A stretch of 64,000 bases of DNA, taken from Alphaproteobacteria bacterium (lineage in GTDB: Bacteria > Pseudomonadota > Alphaproteobacteria > SHVP01). Positions within the stretch are counted from its first letter, which is position 1, and the number at the start of each line of letters is the position of its first letter. Below the pieces are notes generated by a model. That model did no database searches and was not told the origin of the DNA. It was given only the letters and a program-made list of their open reading frames with translations. The stretch is taken from contig JAVJOO010000002.1 in the NCBI GenBank assembly GCA_040216735.1, forward strand, positions 337,118-401,117, given 5' to 3'. Below, piece by piece: positions 31,401 through 40,080 of this stretch. The position numbers and the translations under genes are program-made.

Positions 31401-31427
31401 AAGATCGCCTTGTAGATCGTTGCCCAC
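28404..31427 (-). CDS. addB: double-strand break repair protein AddB
   Basis: The second AddAB subunit. The 1007-residue protein has the degenerate helicase fold (the N-terminal FTIQSGTSFVDSLA is not a functional P-loop) and a C-terminal PD-(D/E)xK nuclease domain with DGSLSVIDYKTGAVP. No Cys cluster like the iron-sulfur staple of Firmicute AddB is seen, as is usual in alphaproteobacteria. It abuts murU on one side (stop at 31428 and start at 31427 adjoin) and overlaps addA on the other, so all three are probably co-transcribed. Confidence 0.93.
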   Translation of the reverse strand: MGNDLQGDLFGGAADVRRHATTVFTIQSGTSFVDSLAAGLIARYGDTPGLSRVRVLLPTRRSVRALQEAFLRQSGGRPMLLPHIRPIGDIDVEELALDSLIADALGKEGGGIAQIPPAIPAVLRQLLLTSIIIRWSHRYDAAPREPGHAAGLARELARLIDQVQTEGLSFEGLKSLVPDGLAHHWQKTLEFLQIVTHEWPNVIATQGFVDPATHRNLLLAALADHWRRAPPNNPVVAAGSTGSVPATANLLGAIAAMPNGALILPGLDQRLDDAAWQMIEQTHPQFGMKQLLERLGVDRADVAHWDRGAEDHARFQLFSEVMRPAGSTDQWHRMRGLPEEAMGGITRIECPGPREEAGVIALLLRETLEVPGKTAALVTSDRALARRVAAELQRWRLEVDDSGGAPLSQTAPGAFVRLVVRMIADDLAPVPLLAALKHPLAAGGEAPGRFRAMVRQLELAVLHGPRPGRGFKDLQMALARRGAPEALRQWLRRLERAAKPFAAILRRPNVPLGELVHAHVEFAETLAKSDAESGRDRLWQGDAGEALSDLFREITEGAAGLPKIWGGDYPALVEALMADRVVRPRFGGHPRLSIWGPLEARLQQADLLILGGLNEGKWPPETDADPWLSRPMRQRFGLPLPERRIGLSAHDFVQNACAPEVVLTRALKVEGTPTVASRWLLRLETLVGPPQEAEAVRAARYVGWMQRLDWDGVAHPVAPPSFAPPVAARPRELSATDVELLVRNPYGVYAKKVLGLRALDPIDTSPGAADRGSFIHQALDDFVTAYPDDLPGNALEALHDFGKKAFGDTLDEPIVAAFWWPWFEQIADWFLGIERERRQTTKTVLSEARGRWTFAAPHGPFTLTAKADRVDRLPDGSLSVIDYKTGAVPRQEDVKLGLSPQLPVEAVIAEAGGFEGVAPAPVSELAYWKLGGAAAGKLQPVRVDAEDGGIAALVAAARDGIEAIVAAFDNAETPYLCRPRPFAAPRFDDYEHLARFKEWAAEGETEG

Positions 31428-32141
31428 TCAGCCCCCGAGCGCGCGGTCGGTCAACGAAATGGCCTCCGGCGTGCCGACATGAAACCAGTCGTCATCGTGC
31501 ACGACACCGAAAAGCCGCCCCGCTGCGATCGCCCGATCCCACACGACATTGTTGGAAAACGGTCCCACCGGAACGTCCGAATAGGCGCGGGGGTGGCAAA
31601 TCAGCAATCCGGCATAGACGAAGGGTGCCTCGGCCGCCGCGCCGCGCCGCGCAAGTCGGCCGTCCGGGCCGAGGAAGAAATCGCCGCGTCCGTCGAACCC
31701 GGTGGCCGTTTCGCGCGGTTGAACCAGCATCAAAACGTCCATCGTGTCATCGTTCCAAACGGCCGCGAGACGTCCAAGTCCGTTGCCCCGGCGCACGACG
31801 TCGCTGGCGGCGACAACGAACGACTGGGGCCCGAGCAAGGGCAACGCCTTGGCAACCCCGCCGCCGGTATCGAGCAGCGCATCGGTTTCGTCCGAGATCG
31901 TCACCTTAGGTGCCGCACGATCGTCGCGCCGCCCCAGGTGGGCGCGCAGCTGTGTCGCCAAATGGTGCACGTTGACCACGGCCGTCCCCACGCCTGCCGC
32001 CGCCAACTCGTCGAGGACGTGGTCGAGCAATGCTTTGCCGCCAACCTCAATCAGCGGCTTTGGGGTACGTTCGCCGAGCGCGCCGAGCCGTCGGCCATAG
32101 CCCGCCGCCAACACGATCGCCGCGCGGGCCCGACCGGTCAC
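31428..32141 (-). CDS. murU: MurU-like N-acetylmuramate-1-phosphate uridylyltransferase
   Basis: A 237-residue nucleotidyltransferase with the signature IVLAAGYGRRLGALGERTPKPLIEVGGKALLDH, shown here only to mark the LAAGxGxR...PKPL pattern. With AmgK it would turn recycled MurNAc into UDP-MurNAc, bypassing de novo synthesis; that pair has been characterised in Pseudomonas and Caulobacter. The start is a GTG at 32141 overlapping the amgK stop (GTGA). Substrate is inferred from adjacency to the kinase; a generic glucose-1-phosphate transferase is the alternative. Confidence 0.78.
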   Translation of the reverse strand: MTGRARAAIVLAAGYGRRLGALGERTPKPLIEVGGKALLDHVLDELAAAGVGTAVVNVHHLATQLRAHLGRRDDRAAPKVTISDETDALLDTGGGVAKALPLLGPQSFVVAASDVVRRGNGLGRLAAVWNDDTMDVLMLVQPRETATGFDGRGDFFLGPDGRLARRGAAAEAPFVYAGLLICHPRAYSDVPVGPFSNNVVWDRAIAAGRLFGVVHDDDWFHVGTPEAISLTDRALGG

Positions 32142-33160
32142 GGCCCACCCGCCGGCGGCGTGAAGGTTTCCGGCGTTGGGGCGGTGCGGCGCAACGAAAG
32201 GGCAACGTGGCGATCGAACCAGTCCCGCAGCGGTGCCAATGGCGGCGATTCCAGGTCGCCCTCGAGGTGCCGCCAAACTCGCGGCATCAACTTGAGATAA
32301 CCGCTCTTGCCGTCGCGCCGAAACAGGCGCCCGAACACGCCGAGAATGCGCGTGTTCCGTTGCGCGCCGGCCACGGCAACGGACACCCGAAACCGGCTCT
32401 CTTCGGCACCGGACATCCCCGCGCAGTACTGCGCGAGCGACGCCTCGACCACGCCCGGCGTCACGTCGCGCCGCGCGTCCTCGAGCAGCGACACCACATC
32501 GTAGGACGCCGGCCCTGCAACCGCGTCTTGGTAGTCCAAGAGGCCGACCCGGCGCAGGCCGGTTCGATCGGGCAGCCAAATAAGGTTCTCGGCGTGATAG
32601 TCGAACAACGTGAGCACCGGCGGTTCGCTAAGCAGTGGCGCGAGGACCTCGCGCCAGCATTCGTCGAACGTTGTGGCCGCGGTCTCGGAGACGCGGTCGC
32701 CGAGGAGGACCGGCAACGTCCACTCAAGGAAGAGCCGCACTTCGCGCAACGCGCGCGCGCCGTCGAAGACAGGCGTGTCGGGCGGCACGTCGCGCCCATG
32801 GAGATCGCGGAGCAGCGCGATCGCGGCAGCGTAAAGCGCCGGCTCGGACGCGCCGCGCGCCAGGACCCGACTGTAAAGATCGTCGCCCAGGTCTTCGAGC
32901 AACAGGAATCCTCTGTCGGGATCGGCCGCCAGAACCTGCGGCGCGCTATAGCCGAACCCGTGGAGCGCCGCTCCCACGCGCAGGAACGGGCGGACGTCCT
33001 CGCGCCCGGGCGGCGCGTCCATCAAAATGGCGGACCGTGCCGCCGCCCCGATCCGGAAATAGCGGCGAAACGAGGCATCGCCGCTCAGCGGTTCGATTCG
33101 GGCATCGCCCCACCCCGACACCGCAAGGAATTGCGCCGCCGCCTGTTCGCGGTCGCTCAC
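32138..33160 (-). CDS. amgK: AmgK-like N-acetylmuramate kinase (APH fold)
   Basis: A 340-residue kinase of the aminoglycoside phosphotransferase/choline kinase fold. It has an LSGDASFRRYFRI N-terminal lobe, the catalytic loop LTLFDYHAENLIWL and the metal-binding LLDYQDAVAGPASYDVVSLL. In the family, AmgK phosphorylates the anomeric carbon of MurNAc and GlcNAc. The GTG start at 33160 overlaps the tsaE stop (GTGA), and its stop overlaps murU. The tsaE-amgK-murU order is the common alphaproteobacterial one, which is the main reason for the specific name. Confidence 0.78.
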   Translation of the reverse strand: MSDREQAAAQFLAVSGWGDARIEPLSGDASFRRYFRIGAAARSAILMDAPPGREDVRPFLRVGAALHGFGYSAPQVLAADPDRGFLLLEDLGDDLYSRVLARGASEPALYAAAIALLRDLHGRDVPPDTPVFDGARALREVRLFLEWTLPVLLGDRVSETAATTFDECWREVLAPLLSEPPVLTLFDYHAENLIWLPDRTGLRRVGLLDYQDAVAGPASYDVVSLLEDARRDVTPGVVEASLAQYCAGMSGAEESRFRVSVAVAGAQRNTRILGVFGRLFRRDGKSGYLKLMPRVWRHLEGDLESPPLAPLRDWFDRHVALSLRRTAPTPETFTPPAGGP

Positions 33161-33615
33161 GAGGACCAATCCTCGGCGTCGACGCGGTTCGCCAGCGCGC
33201 CGCTTCCCGAGATCTCGACCATGCGCCCGTCGCCGTCATGGTGCAGGGCGATATCGATCCGATCATCGGGAAGATACGGCCCCAAGCGATCCGGCCATTC
33301 CACCAAGGCGATCCCCTCGGCCAATGCATCCTCAAGGCCCAACTCCCACGTCTCTTCGGGCGAGCGGATGCGGTAGAGATCGAAATGCCAGACGATCATG
33401 TGCGGATAGCCATACACCAACACCAAATTGAACGTGGGACTGGCAACCTCCTCGGTCGGCGACCCCGCGATCGTGCGGATGACCTGTCGCGCGACCACGG
33501 TCTTGCCGACGCCGAGTTCGCCGCGCAGCGCCACGAAATCGCCCCGGCGCAAAAATCGGGCGAGTTTAGCGGCGAACGCTTCGGTCGCCGCGAGATCGGC
33601 AAGGCGAACTTGAAT
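33157..33615 (-). CDS. tsaE: tRNA threonylcarbamoyladenosine biosynthesis ATPase TsaE, probable ATT start
   Basis: TsaE is the ATPase that helps TsaB/TsaD make the universal t6A37 tRNA modification. The P-loop LRGELGVGKTVVARQ, the ASPTFNLVLVYGY segment and HFDLYRI are intact. No ATG, GTG or TTG exists upstream in frame except a TTG at 33552, which would remove the first conserved helix. An ATT codon at 33615, preceded 6 bases earlier by GGGGAGA, yields 152 residues beginning like the family (E. coli TsaE has 153). The frame is open back to the pckA stop, so the coding extent is sure and only the start codon is unusual. Confidence 0.8.
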   Translation of the reverse strand: MQVRLADLAATEAFAAKLARFLRRGDFVALRGELGVGKTVVARQVIRTIAGSPTEEVASPTFNLVLVYGYPHMIVWHFDLYRIRSPEETWELGLEDALAEGIALVEWPDRLGPYLPDDRIDIALHHDGDGRMVEISGSGALANRVDAEDWSS

Positions 33616-33690
33616 AACGCGTCTCCCCGGTGCCGACGCCGGCGGCGCCCACCGGTCGGCGCGTTTCCTCGACCGCCGCAGTGGCGGTTG

Positions 33691-35277
33691 TTAGGCCGCC
33701 GCGCGCGGGGCCGCGGCGCGGATGTCGCCCTCGACGTAGGATTCGAACTGAACGAAGTTTTGCTGGAAGCGACCGACCAGACCCGCCGCCGTTTTCTCGT
33801 AGGCGCTTTTATCGGACCACGTTTCGCGCGGATTGAGAACCGCCGCCGGCACCCCTTGGCAGGACTGCGGCACACTGAGACCGAAATAGGGATCGACCCC
33901 GAACTGCACCGAGTCCAGGCCGCCATGCAACGCCGCGTTGAGCAGGGCGCGGGTGTACTTGATCGACATCCGTTCGCCCACGCCGTAGGCGCCACCGGTC
34001 CAACCGGTGTTCACCAACCAACAGGTGACGCCCTGGGAAACGATCTTCTCGCCCAGAAGCTTGGCGTACACAGACGGATGGCGCGGCATGAACGGCGCAC
34101 CAAAACAGGTTGAAAACGTCGCTTGCGGCTCGTTGCCGAGACCTTTTTCCGTCCCCGCAACCTTCGCGGTGTAGCCCGACAGAAAGTGATACATCGCCTG
34201 TTCGGGGGTCAGCCGGGAAATCGGTGGCAGCACGCCAAAGGCATCGGCGGTGAGCATGATGACGTGACGCGGATGACCGGCAGTGCCCGCTTCGATGGTA
34301 TTGGGAATGAAATCGATCGGATAGGACGCGCGTGTGTTTTCCGTGTAGTGGGCGCTGTCGAGATCGAGCGCGCGGGTCGCGTCATCGACCGCGACATTCT
34401 CAAGCACGGTGCCGAACCGTCCGGTCGTCGCGTAAATCTCCGGCTCCGCCTCGGCGCTGAGACGAATCACCTTGGCATAACAACCGCCCTCGAAGTTGAA
34501 GAGCCCATTATCGCTCCACCCATGCTCGTCGTCGCCAACCAAGCGCCGGTTGGGGTCCGCGGAAAGCGTAGTTTTCCCGGTTCCGGAGAGGCCGAAGAAG
34601 ATCGCCGAATCGCCCTGCCCGCCAACATTGACCGAACAATGCATCGGCAACACGCTGCGGTCGGGCAACAGGTAGTTCAGGATCGAGAACACCGACTTTT
34701 TGATTTCGCCGGCATAGGACGTCCCGCCGATCAAGACCGTCCTGTCGGCGAAGTTGACGATGATGAAGGTCCCGCTGCGGGTCCCGTCGATCGTGGGATC
34801 GGCCTCGAAGCCCGGCGCTTGAATGATCGTGAACTGCGGCGAAAAGGTCGCCAGTTCATCGGCGGTCGGGGCGATAAACATGTTCTGCGCAAACAGATTA
34901 TGCCACGCCGCTTCGGTCACGACCCGCACCCCCAACCGATACCGGGAATCGGCGCCGGCCCAACAGTCCTGGACGAAAAGGTCGCGGCCTTGCAGGTAGG
35001 CCAGCATCCGTTGGCGCAACGTGGTGTAGTGGGCGATGTCGATATCTTTGTTGACCGCGCCCCACCAAATATTTGCTTCGTTCTCCGGCTCGCGGACAAT
35101 GAACTTGTCCTGGGCCGACCGGCCGGTGTGTTCGCCTGTTAGGACAACCAGCGCGCCGCCCTCGGCCAACTTCGCTTCGCGGCGGAGGATCGCTTCTTCG
35201 TAGAGACGCGGAGCCGTTAGGTTCCAATGGACCGTCCCGGTATTTCGAATGCCGATATCCTCAAGACTGCGCCGCAC
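33691..35277 (-). CDS. pckA: phosphoenolpyruvate carboxykinase (ATP)
   Basis: It turns oxaloacetate into PEP for gluconeogenesis. The 528 residues contain the ATP loop [38 protein letters not shown] and the DNCWA-like VQDCWAGAD segment near the N-terminus. As in many alphaproteobacteria it lies near chvI and chvG, which in rhizobia regulate pckA; here the HugZ-like gene intervenes. The stop codon is in the same frame as, and directly ahead of, the tsaE coding region. Confidence 0.96.
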   Translation of the reverse strand: MRRSLEDIGIRNTGTVHWNLTAPRLYEEAILRREAKLAEGGALVVLTGEHTGRSAQDKFIVREPENEANIWWGAVNKDIDIAHYTTLRQRMLAYLQGRDLFVQDCWAGADSRYRLGVRVVTEAAWHNLFAQNMFIAPTADELATFSPQFTIIQAPGFEADPTIDGTRSGTFIIVNFADRTVLIGGTSYAGEIKKSVFSILNYLLPDRSVLPMHCSVNVGGQGDSAIFFGLSGTGKTTLSADPNRRLVGDDEHGWSDNGLFNFEGGCYAKVIRLSAEAEPEIYATTGRFGTVLENVAVDDATRALDLDSAHYTENTRASYPIDFIPNTIEAGTAGHPRHVIMLTADAFGVLPPISRLTPEQAMYHFLSGYTAKVAGTEKGLGNEPQATFSTCFGAPFMPRHPSVYAKLLGEKIVSQGVTCWLVNTGWTGGAYGVGERMSIKYTRALLNAALHGGLDSVQFGVDPYFGLSVPQSCQGVPAAVLNPRETWSDKSAYEKTAAGLVGRFQQNFVQFESYVEGDIRAAAPRAAA

Positions 35278-35378
35278 CCAAACCTCCTGCGCCTTTCATA
35301 GGATCGCCAACCGTAGATAGCCCAAGAATCGGGCGCAACCTGTTAGGCCCGCCCAATGTCCAATTGGCTGGGGATAAA

Positions 35379-36095
35379 TCACGACTTTTGGGCGGCGCGG
35401 GTCAGACGAACCAGTTCCAGGCGGGCGGCGTCCCGCGTATACACCCGCTGGGCGAAATCGACCCGGCAAGTGGCCGCGCCCAGCCGAAAGTCGCAGCCGT
35501 CGGGATCGCATCCGGTCATGATCCACGCGCCAGGCGCCCCCCCGTTTGCCGCGGCGATGAGCGCCACGGCATCGGCGTGATCGGCATTCATATGCGCCAA
35601 AATCTCCGATTCCGCCGTGACGATGTCGGCGTCCGCCCCCACCGGCGTCGCCAGCTCGTTCCAGTCGATCCATTGAATGATGCCAAACCCCGCCACCAGA
35701 TGGGCGCGCGACGGCTCGAACCGGTACAACCCGAAATCGGCGAAGGCAATGTAGTCGCCCGCGTCGGGATGGCGCGCAAGGTAGCGCGAGCGCGCATGGT
35801 CGTCCGTGGTCGCCACCAACGTTCCCTGCAGCGTCACCCGCGTCCCCGTCAGCGGACTGGCCAACCCGGCGGTCGCGTCAAAGAGAAGGCTGGCGCGCGC
35901 ATCGGCCAGCGCGTTCTGCGTGTGCTCGGCGAGGGTCGACAGAAGAAGGACCGGTCGGCCGTCGCTTTGGGTTGCGACCAGAACCAGCGACGCATAGGGC
36001 ACACCCGTCCCCGGCGGCCGGGTCATCGTGGCAAGGCCGCCAGTCAGCGTCCGGCGAATCGCCTGGCGCGCAACAACAACCGGATCTAGCGACAT
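35379..36095 (-). CDS. HugZ-like pyridoxamine-oxidase-fold protein
   Basis: A 238-residue protein with an N-terminal FMN-binding split-barrel (PPGTGVPYASLVLVATQSDGRP ... LLLSTLAEHTQNALAD) and a C-terminal DUF2470-type segment (EILAHMNADHADAVALIA). This two-part layout is that of HugZ/HutZ heme-utilisation proteins and of related proteins of unknown activity. No heme uptake genes are near. It is divergent from chvI across a 185-base intergenic region. Confidence 0.8.
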   Translation of the reverse strand: MSLDPVVVARQAIRRTLTGGLATMTRPPGTGVPYASLVLVATQSDGRPVLLLSTLAEHTQNALADARASLLFDATAGLASPLTGTRVTLQGTLVATTDDHARSRYLARHPDAGDYIAFADFGLYRFEPSRAHLVAGFGIIQWIDWNELATPVGADADIVTAESEILAHMNADHADAVALIAAANGGAPGAWIMTGCDPDGCDFRLGAATCRVDFAQRVYTRDAARLELVRLTRAAQKS

Positions 36096-36280
36096 CGGTT
36101 AGGTGTCCTTCGTGGTTTGTGCGCCTGTCTAAAATACCGCGCGGCGGCACGGTTTCGGTCGCTAACGACCCTAAGTGACGACTTTATTGCCTGGGTGGGA
36201 TGCTTTCATAGTAATTCGCCCTACTAATGCCTAGATTCGGTCACACAGAGAGGCTTTCTCTCATTGGGCCGGGGACGCGC

Positions 36281-36985
36281 GTGGCCGCGACAATCGCACT
36301 CGTCGACGACGACCGAAACATTTTGACGTCGGTGTCCATCGCCCTCGCGGCGGAGGGCTTTGCCGTCGATACCTATGCCGACGGTCAAGAGGCCCTCGAC
36401 GGCCTCAACAAGAAACCGGTCGATTTGGTAATTCTCGATATCAAGATGCCGCGCATGGACGGCCACGAACTTCTCAGCCGGCTGCGGCGGACCAGCGCAA
36501 CGCCGGCGATTTTCTTGACCTCGAAGGACGACGAGATCGACGAAGTGCTCGGCCTCAAGATGGGCGCGGACGATTACATTCGCAAACCGTTTTCCCAGCG
36601 CCTGTTGCTGGAGCGCGTCCGGGCGGTTCTGCGCCGGGCCGAGCCGGTCCCGCAAAAGGGGGACGCCGAGACCGGCGCAGGCAATTTGATCGCCCGCGGG
36701 TCGCTGACCATGGATCCCGCGCGCCACGCCTGCACCTGGCGCGGTCAAGAGGTTCGCCTCACCGTGACCGAATTTCTCATTCTCCAGGCGCTGGCGAACC
36801 GCCCCGGCCATGTCAAAAGCCGCGACCAGCTCATGGACGTCGCTTACGACGACCAGATCTATGTCGACGACCGGACCATCGATAGCCACATCAAGCGACT
36901 GCGCAAAAAGTTCCGCGAGGTCGACGCCGAGTTCGATTCGATCGAGACCCTCTACGGTCTGGGTTACCGGTTTCGCGAGAGATAG
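36281..36985 (+). CDS. chvI: DNA-binding response regulator ChvI
   Basis: OmpR-family response regulator that, with ChvG, controls envelope, acid and host-interaction responses in alphaproteobacteria. The 234-residue form uses the GTG at 36281, giving [17 protein letters not shown] as in relatives; an ATG at 36227 would add 18 unconserved residues. The acidic pocket (Asp9-11), phosphoacceptor Asp53 in [13 protein letters not shown] and the winged-helix output ([28 protein letters not shown]) are present. chvG starts 6 bases downstream. Confidence 0.92.
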   Translation: MAATIALVDDDRNILTSVSIALAAEGFAVDTYADGQEALDGLNKKPVDLVILDIKMPRMDGHELLSRLRRTSATPAIFLTSKDDEIDEVLGLKMGADDYIRKPFSQRLLLERVRAVLRRAEPVPQKGDAETGAGNLIARGSLTMDPARHACTWRGQEVRLTVTEFLILQALANRPGHVKSRDQLMDVAYDDQIYVDDRTIDSHIKRLRKKFREVDAEFDSIETLYGLGYRFRER

Positions 36986-36991
36986 CGCCGC

Positions 36992-38683
36992 ATGAGGGTA
37001 CGCCAACCGGAACCCCGGCAGCGCCGGGGCGGTCTCGCGTTCGTGACAAACCGCCGCGCTGTCGGGTACCGGTCGGTCAAGGGCGCGCGGCGCCGGTTGG
37101 GTTCGATCACTGCACGGATCCTGACCCTCAACCTGCTCGCCCTGATGCTCCTGGTATTCGGTCTTTTCTATGTCGACGAATTCCGCGACGGTTTGGTTGA
37201 GGCAAAAATCCAAGGTCTGCGGACCGAAGGCGAGATTATCGCCGGCGCATTGGGCGAATCCGCGTTGGAGCCCCAATCGCTGGGCCCCTCGATAGACCCC
37301 ACGGCCACGCGGCAACTTCTGCGCCGGCTCATCGAACCGACCGACGAGCGCGCCCGCGTCTTCGATCCGGACGGCGCATTGATTGCCGACAGCCGCAGCC
37401 TTCTCGAAGCCGGACGCGAGGTAGAGTTCGAGATTCTACCGCCTGTCGCCGACCTGTCCTTTGCCGAAAAAACCTACGACGCCACCGGCGATCTGTGGCG
37501 AACGATCACCGGCGGGCCTCGACTGCCGGCGTATATCGAGCGAAGCGATCAGGCTGGGCACGACTACCCTGAGGTGATCGGCGCCCTGGCGGGCGAGTTC
37601 GGTTCGGCGCAACGGGCAAGGAACGGCGAGGTCATCCTGTCCGTCGCATTACCCATCCAGTCGTTCAAGCGGGTTCTCGGGGTTTTGATGTTGACCGCGG
37701 ACACCGCCGACGTCGATGCCCGGGTTAGAGAGTTCCGGCTCGCGATCTTGCAAGTTTCCGGCATCGCGTTCGCGATCACCGTCCTTCTGTCGCTGTACCT
37801 CGCCGGAACCATCGCCCGTCCCGTGAAACGCCTTGCCGCCGCCGCGGAACGCGTGCGCGGCGGCCCCGGCCGGGAGACTGAGATTCCCGATTTCACCTAC
37901 CGTTTGGATGAGATCGGCGAGCTGTCCGGGGCATTGCGCGATATGACATCGACGCTCTACAAGCGCCTCGATGCCATCGAATCCTTTGCCGCCGATGTGG
38001 CCCACGAGATCAAGAATCCGTTGACCAGTCTACGGAGCGCCGTGGAGGCGTTGGACAAGGCCCGCGACGACGCCCAGCGGCAACAGCTCCTCGATATCGT
38101 GCGCGACGACGTCGGCCGGATCGACCGATTGCTGAGCGACATCTCGGACGCCTCGCGGCTCGACGCCGAATTATCCCGAACCCAGATGGCACCCGTTAAT
38201 TTGCGGCGCTTGTTGGAAACCATCGTCGAGGTGCACCAGGCTACGGGAAAGGCTGGCGACATCGGGTTTCAGCTACAGATCGCCGGGGACGGCCCCTTCT
38301 TTGTACTTGGGATCGAGGACCGGCTTGGACAGGTCATGCGCAACATCGTCGGCAATGCGCGATCGTTTAGTCCCCCAGGCTCGACGATCGCGTTATCCCT
38401 ATACCGGACCGGTAAGACCGTAGAAATCGCCTGCGAAGACGATGGCCCGGGATTTCCCACCGAAAACATCGACCGGGTTTTCGAACGTTTTTATTCCCAG
38501 CGACCCGATGGCGAAGCATTCGGCACCCACTCGGGCCTGGGCCTAAGCATTTCGCGGCAGATCGTCGACGCCCATCGCGGTACGATCGCGGCGACCAACC
38601 GCGTCGACGACCAAGGCGTAACGTGCGGTGCGCGCGTCACGATCGTGCTTCCAGCGCTGGATCCGGGCGTTGACTCGACCTAA
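36992..38683 (+). CDS. chvG: sensor histidine kinase ChvG
   Basis: Inner-membrane sensor for ChvI. The 563-residue protein has two membrane helices (around LTLNLLALMLLVFGLFYVDE and QVSGIAFAITVLLSLYLAG) enclosing a periplasmic domain of about 200 residues, then HAMP, HisKA with phospho-His near residue 338 (AADVAHEIKNPLTSLRS) and a HATPase with NIVGNARSF, EDDGPGFP and GLGLSISRQIV. In rhizobia the periplasmic repressor ExoR binds this region; I see no exoR here. hprK follows at once, linking the two-component system to the PTS genes. Confidence 0.92.
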   Translation: MRVRQPEPRQRRGGLAFVTNRRAVGYRSVKGARRRLGSITARILTLNLLALMLLVFGLFYVDEFRDGLVEAKIQGLRTEGEIIAGALGESALEPQSLGPSIDPTATRQLLRRLIEPTDERARVFDPDGALIADSRSLLEAGREVEFEILPPVADLSFAEKTYDATGDLWRTITGGPRLPAYIERSDQAGHDYPEVIGALAGEFGSAQRARNGEVILSVALPIQSFKRVLGVLMLTADTADVDARVREFRLAILQVSGIAFAITVLLSLYLAGTIARPVKRLAAAAERVRGGPGRETEIPDFTYRLDEIGELSGALRDMTSTLYKRLDAIESFAADVAHEIKNPLTSLRSAVEALDKARDDAQRQQLLDIVRDDVGRIDRLLSDISDASRLDAELSRTQMAPVNLRRLLETIVEVHQATGKAGDIGFQLQIAGDGPFFVLGIEDRLGQVMRNIVGNARSFSPPGSTIALSLYRTGKTVEIACEDDGPGFPTENIDRVFERFYSQRPDGEAFGTHSGLGLSISRQIVDAHRGTIAATNRVDDQGVTCGARVTIVLPALDPGVDST

Positions 38684-38707
38684 CGCCAAGCGCAGGCTCC
38701 CGGCGCC

Positions 38708-39166
38708 ATGATTGTCGTCCATGCAACATGTGTCGAAGTCGGCGGCGGCGCCGTTCTCCTACGCGGGCCCTCGGCGGCGGGAAAATCCGATCTGGCACTG
38801 CGACTCATCGACGAAGGTGCGAAACTCGTGGCCGACGACCAAGTTCAATTGACCGCGGTCCGGGGGGAACTCATCGCGTCGGCCCCAGTGCAACTTTCCG
38901 GCAAAATCGAGGTGCGCGGCATCGGCATTTTCGACCTTGCGGATGAACGCGTTTCGCCGCGCGCGCGGGTCGTTCTAGTGGCCGATCTAGGCCCCAGTGC
39001 GGATGTCGCCCGTCTGCCGAACCGCACCTCCTGCCGTCTTGAGTCCATCGACGTTCCCCTGATCGCCGTTGCCCCCTTCGAAGCGTCTTCGCCGGCCAAA
39101 ATCCGGCTGGCGTTGCACGCCTGGCGTGCGGCCGGACGCAACGCCCAAGCCCTCAACGATGCTTGA
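38708..39166 (+). CDS. hprK: HPr kinase/phosphorylase, short alphaproteobacterial form
   Basis: It phosphorylates HPr on serine. The 152-residue protein is the short form with only the catalytic domain, lacking the N-terminal domain of Firmicute HprK. The P-loop GPSAAGKSDLALRLIDEG, the acidic VADDQVQL and the signature around IEVRGIGIFDL are present. The stop lies 8 bases inside rapZ. The likely target, Ser52 of the HPr encoded 1.3 kb downstream, is present. Confidence 0.9.
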   Translation: MIVVHATCVEVGGGAVLLRGPSAAGKSDLALRLIDEGAKLVADDQVQLTAVRGELIASAPVQLSGKIEVRGIGIFDLADERVSPRARVVLVADLGPSADVARLPNRTSCRLESIDVPLIAVAPFEASSPAKIRLALHAWRAAGRNAQALNDA

Positions 39167-40076
39167 CCGCCCCGCCACGACATCCGCGGAGGAACCCCCG
39201 CCTAAGCTGCGGGTTCTCCTCGTCACCGGTATTTCCGGTGCCGGGAGGTCCACGGCGCTCAAGCTGCTTGAAGACGCGGGCTATGAGGCCATGGACAACA
39301 TCCCGCTTAATCTGCTGATCGGTTTCCTCGCCGCCGATCCGGCGACTCTGCTGACGCGCCACGGCGCAATCGCCGCCGGCATCGATATCCGGACCCGCGA
39401 CTTCGATGTCGAACACTTTGTCGAACGGATCGCGCCGCTGCGCGAACGGGCGGACATGCACGTCTCTCTTCTATTTATGGATTGCGACGACGAGGTGCTG
39501 TCGCGCCGGTACACCGAGACCCGGCGGCGTCACCCGCTCGCCGAGGACCGCCCGGTTCTCGATGGCATTCGCATGGAGCGCGACATGATCGGCGGCCTAC
39601 GACAGCACGCCGATCTCGTCGTCGACACCTCCGCGATGATTGCGGGCGACCTGCGCGAGGTTCTGTCCGGTCACTTCCAACTGGCCGAGAGTCCGGTCCT
39701 CACCGCCACGGTCGTCTCGTTTTCGTTCCGCAAAGGGTTGCCGCGCGAAGCCGATCTTGTGTTCGATGTCCGATTCCTGCGTAATCCCCATTACGTCGAG
39801 GAACTAAGGCCAAAATCTGGAATGGACAGCGACGTCGCCGCCTATATCGAAGCCGATCCCGCGGCCGCGGGATTTCTAGGGACGGTGGGAAACCTGTTGG
39901 TCGATTTGTTGCCGCGTTACGCCCGCGAAGGCAAAACCTACCTGACGGTCGCAGTTGGATGCACCGGCGGCCAACATCGATCGGTCTATATCGCCGAACA
40001 ACTTGCGGCCCGTCTAGAAACCGGCGGTCACGCGATCAATCTGCGTCACCGCGACGTCGATCGGACCGGCGCGTGA
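39159..40076 (+). CDS. rapZ: RapZ-family nucleotide-binding protein (YvcJ/YhbJ)
   Basis: A 305-residue P-loop protein. In E. coli, RapZ guides RNase E to a small RNA controlling glucosamine-6-phosphate synthase; the role in alphaproteobacteria is less clear. The N-terminal loop reads GISGAGRSTALKLLED, with Arg where most relatives have the P-loop Lys. The C-terminal signature VAVGCTGGQHRSVYIAEQLA is intact. The start at 39159 overlaps hprK by 8 bases; a longer frame would lie wholly inside hprK. Confidence 0.9.
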   Translation: MLDRPATTSAEEPPPKLRVLLVTGISGAGRSTALKLLEDAGYEAMDNIPLNLLIGFLAADPATLLTRHGAIAAGIDIRTRDFDVEHFVERIAPLRERADMHVSLLFMDCDDEVLSRRYTETRRRHPLAEDRPVLDGIRMERDMIGGLRQHADLVVDTSAMIAGDLREVLSGHFQLAESPVLTATVVSFSFRKGLPREADLVFDVRFLRNPHYVEELRPKSGMDSDVAAYIEADPAAAGFLGTVGNLLVDLLPRYAREGKTYLTVAVGCTGGQHRSVYIAEQLAARLETGGHAINLRHRDVDRTGA

Positions 40077-40080
40077 GTCG

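Noticed and set aside
32030-34113. Two long plus-strand frames opposite murU, amgK and tsaE
   Set aside because: They are Arg-rich antisense shadows of well-supported minus-strand genes and show no ribosome-binding sites or domains.
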